64,000 bases of DNA from Acidobacteriaceae bacterium (lineage in GTDB: Bacteria; Acidobacteriota; Terriglobia; Terriglobales; Acidobacteriaceae): positions 33,721-97,720 of the forward strand of contig PKUV01000120.1 of assembly GCA_003131315.1 (NCBI GenBank), given 5' to 3'. A program made the translations under genes and the position numbers. Below the pieces are notes generated by a model. That model ran no database searches. It saw nothing but the letters and a program-made list of their open reading frames with translations, and was not told the origin of the DNA. Numbering within the stretch: the first letter of the stretch is position 1; every line of letters begins with the position of its first letter. Below, in pieces: positions 29,001-35,305 of the stretch.

Positions 29001-29745
29001 TCATGTTCAGATTGGAGCCCACCACCGCCAGCAGTTTTGCATTGTACCAGTCGGCCGATTCCTGCACATCCGTTTGCTCGCCCCAGGTCTCAGGTGAGGC
29101 CGAAGGCAGATCGGAATACCAGTCGTAGAAAGAAAGGGACACTCCGCCCATCAATTGCAGCATCCGGGCGCCACTGGCGTAACTGATCATCGACATCGCA
29201 GGAATGGGTGAAAACCCTGCAATGCGATCCGGCCCATGCTTCTTGATGGTGTAGATGTTGGCGGCCGCGATCAACTCCAGCATGGTGTCCCAGTCGGCGC
29301 GGCGCAGACCGCCTTTGCCCCGGGCCTTCTGCCAGCGCTGCCGCGACTCGGGATTCTCCACCAGTGACTTCCACGCCTCGACCGGATCCTCGTGCCGAGC
29401 CCGGGCCTGCTTCCACAGATCGAGCAACGCGCCCCGCACATATGGGTACTTCACCCTCAGCGGGCTGTAGAGGTACCAGGAGTAGGAAATACCGCGCTGA
29501 CAGCCACGCGGCTCATAGGGAGGAAGGCCGCTTTCGAGCAGAGGATAATCCAGTCCCTGCATTTCCCAGGTGACGATGCCGTCCTTGACGTGGATCTGCC
29601 AGGTGCAGCCGCCCGTGCAGTTCACGCCATGCGTCGAGCGCACGATCTTGTCGTGCTGCCAGCGGTTGCGGTAGAACTCCTCCCAATTGCGCAGCTTGGG
29701 ATCGACTTCGTCCCGGATCCACGAGATCGCGTCTCGGGTTTTCAT
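26086..29745 (-). CDS. narG: Nitrate reductase alpha subunit NarG
   Basis: A 1219-residue molybdopterin catalytic subunit that reduces nitrate to nitrite. Strong similarity to E. coli NarG runs throughout: [54 protein letters not shown] (the Asp is the molybdenum ligand), [16 protein letters not shown] and [17 protein letters not shown]. The H-x3-C-x3-C-x~34-C block for the FS0 cluster is intact. No signal peptide is present, so active-site nitrate must be imported. It overlaps the diheme cytochrome gene by an ATGA. A nitrite-oxidising direction cannot be excluded from sequence alone. Confidence 0.96.
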   Translation of the reverse strand: MKTRDAISWIRDEVDPKLRNWEEFYRNRWQHDKIVRSTHGVNCTGGCTWQIHVKDGIVTWEMQGLDYPLLESGLPPYEPRGCQRGISYSWYLYSPLRVKYPYVRGALLDLWKQARARHEDPVEAWKSLVENPESRQRWQKARGKGGLRRADWDTMLELIAAANIYTIKKHGPDRIAGFSPIPAMSMISYASGARMLQLMGGVSLSFYDWYSDLPSASPETWGEQTDVQESADWYNAKLLAVVGSNLNMTRTPDCHFAAEARHNGSKMWVFSPDFSQVSKYADEWVAINAGQDGAWWMAVNHVLLKEFHHEKKIPYFLNYAKQYTDSPYLVELTEHDGKWQAGKLLRANRLDGYKDIENGDWKFLMWDAAANRPKMPMGSSGFRWGKEKGKWNLLLKDGVDGSAIDPILTFLEQSDGVVPVALNDFGDGRTLTRSVPVRRVKSASGETVTVTTVYDLLMAQYGVSRGLEGEYPANYDDESQPYTPAWTEKYTGISRQVLLRFAREWASTAELTNGKCTVIIGAGINHWYHANLMYRSAIHALMFCGCIGVNGGGLAHYVGQEKLAPGEPWSAIAFGRDWFPAARLQNAPSWHYVHTDQWRYERDFTDYHTVPPANGNGSSSANLAHGHTMDLQVRAVRSGWLPFYPQFQKSPLEVVKEAEASGAKSDEAVVNYAVEQLKDRKLKFSVEDPDAPENWPRIWYIWRGNALMASAKGHEYFLKHYLGTHNNAISDDNLAEGSAREVEWHKNAPQGKMDLVVDLNFRMDTSALYSDIILPAATWYEKADLNTTDMHSFIHPLSAAVPPAWESKSDWQIFRAIAKKFSELAEKHFPEPVKDLVASPLAHDSAAEIAQPDIKDWLSGEVEAIPGKTMPGLKVVTRDYKNLYKQYISFGPLARSGGLGAHGTHYGIEDEYDAALKTCPTVAWDGKKYPSLLEDEQACNIVLRFASVTNGELAYRSYKEMEEKAGVPLVHLAEKNRGVRLSYKDLQAHPHRLLNSPMWSGLTENGRAYSPFTYNVECLMPWRTLTGRQHFYLDHPLYIQFGEHLPTYKPKPLPTQYADLKFSKEVGKTKMLNYLTPHGKWHIHSTYGDNQRMTTLSRGVEPFWINDKDAAEIDIVDNDWVEVHNDNGVVVTRAAVSARIPRGICIQYHSPERTYSVPTSPLRGNRRAGGHNSLTRTRLKPNLMAGGYGQFTFHFNYWGPTGCNRDTHVLVRKLPELKW

Positions 29746-30644
29746 CCTTCACCTCGGTCGTCTTTGTGGACCATGCTCCGGCGCACTCCCCGAAGCCGCG
29801 TTTTCCAAAGCGCGTCCAGCGAAATCAGGCCCAGCACCATGCCGCCCACTCCGAGCAGGAAGAAATTCAGCAACGAAGTAGTGTCATCCTGCCCGCCTTT
29901 TTTCGCGGAGTCTTCAAATAGGGCCACGAGCGAGAGGATCTCATCGGGCTGGATCGCGTGGTCTTTGAATACCGGTGACATCGTGGGACTTGCCGGCGAC
30001 GACAACCACGCCGCCAATCCCTTGCGCCCCAGCAGCCGCTCATAAACCCGTGTGAGATCGGGACCGAGCCGTCCGCCGCCGAGCAACGTCAGTCCTTTCA
30101 TCGTGTGACAGGACATGCACGCCGGGCCGCCACCGCTCAACCGCTGCTCACCCAGAAAAACCAGCTTCCCTTTCGCCACGTCCTGCGCCGTCAGCGGGCG
30201 GTCGCTGATCTGCATTCCAGCGAACTGCGAGCGCGGCAGCTTGGATTCGGCAGCAATCATGTCGAGCAGCGCCTGCGCCTGCTGTGGGCTCAGGTTCGCA
30301 ATGTTCGGCATCACGACGCCGCGTGCTTCCTGCTGCAGCTTCGCGGCGTAGGGATCACCGCTATCGATTATTGCTTTCGGGCTCTGCAGGAACTGGACAA
30401 ACCACGCACGATCCTTGCGAGTCGTAACGTCCTTGAGATCTGGCCCGGTGAGCCGCCCGCCACCAATGGTGTGACAACTCGTACAGTTCTGCTTGAAGAA
30501 TGCTGCGGCGTCCTGCCCCCAAGAGTTCGCATTTGCACAGAACAGAAGGACCGCCAGCGCGGCAATGACAAGAGGAACGCGTGAGCACAGAAAAGGCTTC
30601 GTCTCTGCCGTGCCCCGATTGCGCAGTCCGTAGCTCGATTTCAT
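29742..30644 (-). CDS. Membrane-anchored diheme cytochrome c
   Basis: A 300-residue exported cytochrome with N-terminal signal or anchor ([21 protein letters not shown]). It has two class-I-like c domains with heme sites [17 protein letters not shown] and [16 protein letters not shown], and methionine candidates in [12 protein letters not shown] and SPTMSPVF. A second hydrophobic stretch near residue 260 ([19 protein letters not shown]) probably anchors the C-terminus. It precedes narG with a four-base overlap and probably carries electrons between complex III and periplasmic reductases. ATG 30644 has a GGAGG ribosome site and overlaps the rrf2 stop. Confidence 0.85.
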   Translation of the reverse strand: MKSSYGLRNRGTAETKPFLCSRVPLVIAALAVLLFCANANSWGQDAAAFFKQNCTSCHTIGGGRLTGPDLKDVTTRKDRAWFVQFLQSPKAIIDSGDPYAAKLQQEARGVVMPNIANLSPQQAQALLDMIAAESKLPRSQFAGMQISDRPLTAQDVAKGKLVFLGEQRLSGGGPACMSCHTMKGLTLLGGGRLGPDLTRVYERLLGRKGLAAWLSSPASPTMSPVFKDHAIQPDEILSLVALFEDSAKKGGQDDTTSLLNFFLLGVGGMVLGLISLDALWKTRLRGVRRSMVHKDDRGEG

Positions 30645-31108
30645 CCCTGACCTCCTGCAACTGGAAGATCCGCGGCATACGGAGAAATACCGCCGGGGGG
30701 TGGCATTTGCGGAGCCAGGGTTGAGAGCGGAGTGGAAACCAAGAAACCCAGGTATCTTGCTTGGACGTCGGCCCACAAAATATGGGCGTTGCAGGAGGAC
30801 GTACTCGAACACGGCTTCTGGTGTTGGAGAAAACAGGCCGGCTTATTTCGAGATATACCGTCAAACAATTCGACCACGTCGATCAAGAAGATCTCTCCCG
30901 CTGGCCTATGCAGACGATACCCACCGCCTGAACCTCGAGTCGTATCCACTAGCTTGGCATTGCGCAGCGTGAGCAGGATCTTGGAGAGGTAGTTTGCGGG
31001 GATGTCCGCCGCCTTGGCGAGATCTCTGCCCAGAAGGGCCGCCCCTTGAGGCTGACCTGCCAGATGCGCCAGAGCCCTGAGAGCATATTCCGAAGTAGTG
31101 GAGAGCAT
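30641..31108 (-). CDS. Rrf2-family (NsrR/IscR-like) regulator
   Basis: A DNA-binding regulator of about 155 residues at the head of the nar operon. The winged helix reads MLSTTSEYALRALAHLAGQ, then LAKAADIPANYLSKILLTLR, then TTRGSGGGYRLHRPA, all Rrf2 hallmarks. Three cysteines (C-x7-C-x5-C in CFLQHQKPCSSTSSC) can hold an iron-sulfur cluster, as in NsrR or IscR, so nitric oxide, redox or iron-sulfur status is the likely signal. The tail after residue 120 is longer than usual and proline-rich. ATG 31108 is chosen; an in-frame TTG at 31129 is possible. Its stop overlaps the cytochrome start (ATGA). Confidence 0.85.
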   Translation of the reverse strand: MLSTTSEYALRALAHLAGQPQGAALLGRDLAKAADIPANYLSKILLTLRNAKLVDTTRGSGGGYRLHRPAGEIFLIDVVELFDGISRNKPACFLQHQKPCSSTSSCNAHILWADVQARYLGFLVSTPLSTLAPQMPPPGGISPYAADLPVAGGQG

Positions 31109-31182
31109 TGTTGATCTCTGGATGTACAAGTCTTTTTAATCTCCTCCGACTAATCGCGTCTGTGATTGTTGTCCTATATCTG

Positions 31183-31211
31183 CGTGATTAGGATCACACT
31201 TGCGTGTGATC
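31183..31211. promoter_or_regulatory. Crp-like site and overlapping perfect palindrome at the nar operon promoter
   Basis: CGTGATTAGGATCACA (31183-31198) is a Crp-type palindrome 82 bp before the rrf2 start. It overlaps a separate perfect inverted repeat, GATCACACTTGCGTGTGATC (31192-31211), with 8-bp arms and a 4-bp centre. The two share the right half-site and could not both be filled. This gap separates the nar operon from the divergent AhpD-like gene, so both may be controlled here. Confidence 0.6.
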
Positions 31212-31341
31212 GCGTCGCGACACGATATACACCCCGACCGACTCCATTCACCGCATTCTCGGCGATTCGCGAACCGTGAAGAGAGGTGGAAATGCGCTAA
31301 TCTAGAGATAGGGTCAAGAACCATGAGAGGGGATCACGCAA

Positions 31342-31659
31342 ATGCCGCGAGGATCATTGCCAAAACCTGTGCAGGACTTCAGGAAGCGCTATCCTGATGT
31401 ATGGAAAGCCTTCAATCAACTAGGTGACCAGTGCCACGATGCAGGTCCGCTGGACGAAAAGACCAGGCGTTTGGTAAAGGTCGCTCTCTCGATTGGCGCG
31501 GGCCTGGAAGGCGCGACGCATTCCGCGGTCCGAAATGCGCGGAAGTCGGGCGTCACGACAGCAGAAATTAACCATGTTGCCGTGCTGGCCGTGAGTACCC
31601 TGGGCTTGCCCGCGGCCACCCGTGCCTTCACTTGGATGGCAGATAAGTCGCGGCGTTAG
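31342..31659 (+). CDS. Carboxymuconolactone decarboxylase / AhpD-like protein
   Basis: A 105-residue all-helical protein of the CMD family: RLVKVALSIGAGLEGATHSAVRNARKSGVTTAEINHVAVLAVSTLGLP is the repeat unit. The redox CxxC found in AhpD peroxidase partners is absent (EGATHS replaces it), so an AhpD-type thiol reaction is unlikely. ATG 31342 is preceded by GAGAGGGG. It is transcribed away from the nar operon from a shared control region, hinting at joint regulation by the Crp-type factor. Confidence 0.75.
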   Translation: MPRGSLPKPVQDFRKRYPDVWKAFNQLGDQCHDAGPLDEKTRRLVKVALSIGAGLEGATHSAVRNARKSGVTTAEINHVAVLAVSTLGLPAATRAFTWMADKSRR

Positions 31660-31721
31660 CGCTCTGACAAAATCGCGGAATTCACGGGCGACACAGCCGT
31701 TCATCGAAAAATAGTTGATGC

Positions 31722-32015
31722 CTAATCTCCCAAGGAATCGCTGCCGTCAGGATTCTTTGTCACTGCTTCTCGCTCCGTTTCATCGCTCCATCGACCGATG
31801 GCTCTGTCTCCGGAGAAGGGCAGCCAAGCCATTTGGATGGCTTCGTCGCGGCAAGCCGAGATGCAATGCTCCTCACTTCCGCATGTATCTGGGAGCACAA
31901 GCACCGCAAGCCCGTCCACCATTGCTAAAGACTTGGGACCGCAAGCGTCCTCACACAAACCACATCCTGTGCATTGATCCGCAAGAATGATGGGCATCCA
32001 TTTGCCGACCACCAC
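31722..32015 (-). CDS. 4Fe-4S ferredoxin
   Basis: A small protein of about 97 residues with two cysteine blocks, CTGCGLCEDACGP and CGSEEHCISACRDEA. The first is a standard CxxCxxCxxxC cluster site; the second has C-x5-C-x3-C, so together they give seven of the eight usual cysteines of a two-cluster ferredoxin (a 4Fe-4S plus a 3Fe-4S or altered site). A charged C-terminal tail follows. Start is uncertain among GTG 32021, 32015, 32012 and ATG 31997; AGGAGAGG lies upstream. It may be an electron partner of the flavoprotein encoded immediately upstream on the same strand. Confidence 0.7.
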   Translation of the reverse strand: MVVGKWMPIILADQCTGCGLCEDACGPKSLAMVDGLAVLVLPDTCGSEEHCISACRDEAIQMAWLPFSGDRAIGRWSDETEREAVTKNPDGSDSLGD

Positions 32016-32091
32016 GCACACCTCTCCTGTCCTCCCCAGTTGGTACCCCATGGGGGAATTCACAGCAGATTCTAGGGAGTCGGCGTCCGCA

Positions 32092-33630
32092 TCAGCAATG
32101 ACTTAGGTCACGAGCACAAGCTGGACGCGGATGGCTCGCATCTCCGCTTGACCTGACGCGAGAGCCGACGCCGGTTATCAGTTTCGCAATCACATCCGCC
32201 GCGCTGTAAGTTGAGGCACCAGGCCGCAGGAACCGATCGACACCCACCAAGTCATTTCCCGAGGTAATCAGAGCCTGCTCGGTGTATTTTCCGTTTCGTA
32301 CCTGCGGGTGTCCGATGTTCGCCAGGAGAGCGTTGCAGAGGCATTTCTTCCCCGATGTGTCTTCGAGCCGTCCGCCCTTTGACAAATACGTGGTCACGGG
32401 TTCTGCGGAGCAGCGGTAGTCGATCGCTCCCGACGGCGTTCTGTATGCTTCGCGCAAATAACCCAGGTCACAGATGCGGGGGCGAGCGGAATAGACTTGG
32501 TCCTCGGAAAGCGACCCTTCCAATTGTGCAACTTTGAATGGGAAACTTGTCGGTGAAGCCACTGAGTCGGTGAATACTCGTGCCGTGCCCGAACGGACCT
32601 TTTCCAAGAGTGCCCGCTTGTAGTCGTTCTTTAGGCCTGACTCGTCGCAGAATGCAAATGCCGTACCGACCTGCACGCCTGTCGCTCCCGCGTTTAGCGC
32701 TTCCGCAAGCTTCTCGGGCGAACCATATCCTCCGGCAAGCCAGAACGGAACGCCAAGAGCCATAATTTTCTCCAGATCGACAGCGTCGCGCTCTCCGTAA
32801 ATTGCCTCTCCTCTTTCGTCAAGCTGCAACTTGCCGCGGGGCGGCGCGTTGTGGCCGCCGGCCGTGTATCCCTCAATCACGAATCCGTCGACCTTGCCGT
32901 CGGCCCTCTTCAGCATGGTTGTCGCCAAGGTATTGGAGGCAATGATCGCGATGAACTTCGGCCGCGTGAGTGGCGGAAGATCACGTGCCACGACTTCCCT
33001 CGGCGTGAATACCATAGTTCTATCGTCATCGTCGTGCGCCCCAGTGACCTGGAGGAGATAGGTTGCAGGCTCGTGATTTGCGAAGTGATCGAGCACTCCC
33101 GGAATCTTAAGCGGCACTCCAGCCCCCATCAGAATGCATCCCACGCCAGCGAGCATCGCGCCGTAGATCGAAGGCAAATGTGGGAGTTGGACTTTTTCCA
33201 GGTAGTTGATTCCGACTGGATTGTCGTGGCCTTCGCGCGCCAGAATCACTTCAACGAAATTGGCCACGACGCAAAGTTCCTTCAGTTCGAAGGGAGTATC
33301 CTTCAAGTGAGTCGGCAAGGACTTGTAGGGGGCTCTTTCCGCCTTCCCGCCTGGGATGTAATACGTGCTCCAAATGCGGTCGGCGATTTCCGGAATCGGA
33401 AACTGATCAAGACCGCGGCGCATGTGGCCACCGAGATCGCCATCTTGTAAGCGCCTGACAAGAATCGAATCCAACGCCGTTCCAGAGACCACGCCAAGCT
33501 GGCCAAGTCGGGATACCGCCCTCGCCAGCCGCCAATTGGAAACGGCTGCGCCCATTCCACCCTGAATGATCGTCGGAAGATTGCCCGTTGCAGGATTGCC
33601 CATGATGAAACACGCGGAGCGAAAGGGCAT
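32092..33630 (-). CDS. Nitronate monooxygenase-like flavoprotein
   Basis: About 512 residues, a TIM-barrel FMN protein of the 2-nitropropane dioxygenase/NMO superfamily: IIQGGMGAAVSNWRLARAVSRLG at the start, then DGFVIEGYTAGGHN, then WLAGGYGSPEKLAEALNAGATGVQVGTAFAF, the phosphate-binding end of the barrel. It is longer than single-domain NMOs. A C-terminal part contains cysteines (KKCLCNAL) and a sequence resembling the lid of PfaD-like proteins. It may oxidise nitronates, toxic nitro compounds expected in nitrogen-oxide metabolism. ATG 33630 or 33603 starts it; neither has a strong ribosome site. Confidence 0.7.
   Translation of the reverse strand: MPFRSACFIMGNPATGNLPTIIQGGMGAAVSNWRLARAVSRLGQLGVVSGTALDSILVRRLQDGDLGGHMRRGLDQFPIPEIADRIWSTYYIPGGKAERAPYKSLPTHLKDTPFELKELCVVANFVEVILAREGHDNPVGINYLEKVQLPHLPSIYGAMLAGVGCILMGAGVPLKIPGVLDHFANHEPATYLLQVTGAHDDDDRTMVFTPREVVARDLPPLTRPKFIAIIASNTLATTMLKRADGKVDGFVIEGYTAGGHNAPPRGKLQLDERGEAIYGERDAVDLEKIMALGVPFWLAGGYGSPEKLAEALNAGATGVQVGTAFAFCDESGLKNDYKRALLEKVRSGTARVFTDSVASPTSFPFKVAQLEGSLSEDQVYSARPRICDLGYLREAYRTPSGAIDYRCSAEPVTTYLSKGGRLEDTSGKKCLCNALLANIGHPQVRNGKYTEQALITSGNDLVGVDRFLRPGASTYSAADVIAKLITGVGSRVRSSGDASHPRPACARDLSHC
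32097..32112. promoter_or_regulatory. Crp-like operator before the ferredoxin gene
   Basis: AATGACTTAGGTCACG, read on the minus strand as CGTGAC-CTAA-GTCATT, lies inside the last codons of the nitronate-monooxygenase-like gene, about 90 bp before the ferredoxin start. It belongs to the same palindrome family as the other sites. Being within coding sequence it is weaker evidence. Confidence 0.45.
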
Positions 33631-33745
33631 TATTTCAGAGACGCGGGACTTTCATTGTCTGAGTTCTGTAATAGATTTCGGTTCCTAGCAGTTCAGCGAG
33701 CGGGGAATATAACTCTTCGCAGTTGGCGGGAGTAACTCTTTGGTT

Positions 33746-34318
33746 CTACTTACGACCTGCGGATATCTCGGTCACGACTCTGATTTTTCTCCGAGCCTCC
33801 ATTTCCTCCGCGATGATCAATTTCTCAGCCCCGGACAACATTCGGGCTGCCCAAGGAAACACCAGGCTGTCCTCGACACCGATGTGCTGTTTGTACATTG
33901 ATGCGAGACTGGCAACGACATGTCGAAAGTCGCCGACGTCAGGACTGGATAGACAGCCGGTCAAAAGATACTGCGCCCCCAGACGGTCAACTTCGGCGTG
34001 CAACGGGGCTGCCCAGCGATGCTCGTCCTCCAGTTGGTCCAGCTTCGAGAATGCAGACTCGATTTCAGGATGGTGAATCTGACGCAACCGTGGAAATAGC
34101 GACTCCTCCTCGTCAGCCGTGTGCTTTGGTGCGGCTTGCGCGAAGTAGCGCAAGGCAGACTCCAGCGCTCGGCGGGTCTCCTCCGTGGCAGGACGGTCTA
34201 TCACATTCGCAACCGCATCGAGTGTGCCGAGGAACATCTCAACCCGCCGGTGGCAGTCCGAGAGCAGGCCGGTGGGGTCAGTGAAGTTGTGAGTCTTGGC
34301 TCCAATCTGGACTGGCAT
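33746..34318 (-). CDS. Hemerythrin-like protein
   Basis: A 190-residue four-helix protein with hemerythrin HHE features: LLSDCHRRVEMFLG (first helix His), PKHTADEEESLFPRL (HxxxE), LEDEHRWAAPLH and MYKQHIGVEDSLVFPWA (HxxxE/D). It probably holds a non-heme di-iron centre that binds NO or O2. A Crp-like palindrome is centred 40 bp before its start, an activating position in this regulator family. It lies near qNor and Ric, supporting a role in nitrosative stress. Confidence 0.85.
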   Translation of the reverse strand: MPVQIGAKTHNFTDPTGLLSDCHRRVEMFLGTLDAVANVIDRPATEETRRALESALRYFAQAAPKHTADEEESLFPRLRQIHHPEIESAFSKLDQLEDEHRWAAPLHAEVDRLGAQYLLTGCLSSPDVGDFRHVVASLASMYKQHIGVEDSLVFPWAARMLSGAEKLIIAEEMEARRKIRVVTEISAGRK

Positions 34319-34350
34319 AGTCTCAGTTTACCGGCCAGGTGGAATAGCGC

Positions 34351-34366
34351 TGTGACAAAAGTCTCA
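34351..34366. promoter_or_regulatory. Crp-like operator before the hemerythrin gene
   Basis: TGTGACAAAAGTCTCA lies 40 bp (centre) before the hemerythrin ATG. The left half is the full consensus and the right half has one mismatch. The distance leaves room for a promoter between site and gene. Confidence 0.6.
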
Positions 34367-34406
34367 GAGCGATGAAAGTAAGTTTGCCTGGAGGCCACGG
34401 GCACCC

Positions 34407-35114
34407 TTATGCCTCGCGTCTTCTTTCGATTCCGAGGCCGCTCCCCAGGGCGACATCGAGGAATTCAGCAAGAATGCATCGGCCAACCTGTTCGACCACG
34501 GAGCGCCTCTGCTCTGCTCGCTCAGTTAAGTCAGGCGGCAAATGCGCACGCCACGCCGACCAGGTATCCGAGTCCGGCTCAATGTGAAATTGCAAACCAT
34601 AGGCACACCTTCCAAAGCGAAACGCCTGGTGGGGGTATTCCGTATTGGAAGCCAGTAATGTCGACCCCTCCGGCAAATCGAAGGTATCTCCGTGCCAATG
34701 GAATACGGGAACGGACGGTCCGCTCGATCGGAACAACGGGTCTTGCTTCCCCGCAGTAGTCAGTTCGATGAATCCAAACCCGATCTCCGGCCCATGCCCT
34801 CGAAAGACTCTCGCGCCGAGCGCTCGCGCGAGCAGTTGAGCGCCCAGACACACGCCAAGCACAGGACGATCCTGCCGAACAAGTTCTGCGATGAGGTCAC
34901 ATTCTCCGGCCAAAAAGGGATGCTTGTCTGTTTCATAAGCACCCATGGGACCACCCATCACGACCAGGCCCCCAACCTCATCGGGCCGCGGTAAGCCAGC
35001 TCCGAGGTCCAGGCGTCGGATGTCTGTATGGACACCTCGCCTCCGAGCTTCGGAAGCAATCAGCCCCGGGCCCTCCCACTCTACATGCTCCAGTATTGTC
35101 AAAGGACCGTTCAT
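34407..35114 (-). CDS. Class I glutamine amidotransferase-like protein
   Basis: A 235-residue protein of the GATase1 family (GuaA-type, stand-alone). The catalytic triad is recognisable: nucleophile Cys in VLGVCLGAQLLA, and His and Glu in LQFHIEPDSDTW. Oxyanion glycines GGPMGAYE lie near the N-terminus. No synthetase domain follows, so the acceptor of the released ammonia is unknown; many such proteins are uncharacterised glutaminases or peptidases. It is on the same strand as hemerythrin and qNor. Confidence 0.8.
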   Translation of the reverse strand: MNGPLTILEHVEWEGPGLIASEARRRGVHTDIRRLDLGAGLPRPDEVGGLVVMGGPMGAYETDKHPFLAGECDLIAELVRQDRPVLGVCLGAQLLARALGARVFRGHGPEIGFGFIELTTAGKQDPLFRSSGPSVPVFHWHGDTFDLPEGSTLLASNTEYPHQAFRFGRCAYGLQFHIEPDSDTWSAWRAHLPPDLTERAEQRRSVVEQVGRCILAEFLDVALGSGLGIERRREA

Positions 35115-35149
35115 GCAAGCGCCGTTTGCTTTCAGTTCACTGCTTCTCT

Positions 35150-35173
35150 CAAGGGGGAATAATCACCCCCTTG
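35150..35173. terminator. Inverted repeat between qNor and the amidotransferase gene
   Basis: CAAGGGGG (35150-35157) pairs with CCCCCTTG (35166-35173) around an 8-base loop. It could be a transcription terminator for qNor on the minus strand, but no T-run follows on either strand. The whole gap 35115-35305 otherwise shows nothing. Confidence 0.35.
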
Positions 35174-35305
35174 GGTTGGGTACACGTGCAATGGCAGCCC
35201 AAAGGCTTCGGATATGGAGAAGCAACAATTCAACCGCTGGACCCGAACCAATGCGACCCCGACGCCGGGTTGCGCTAGCCAGGTCAACAAGAATGTGCAG
35301 TTTTT

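Noticed and set aside
26086-29745. Periplasmic (Nap or archaeal-type) nitrate reductase
   Set aside because: No twin-arginine signal and close agreement with E. coli-type cytoplasmic NarG throughout.
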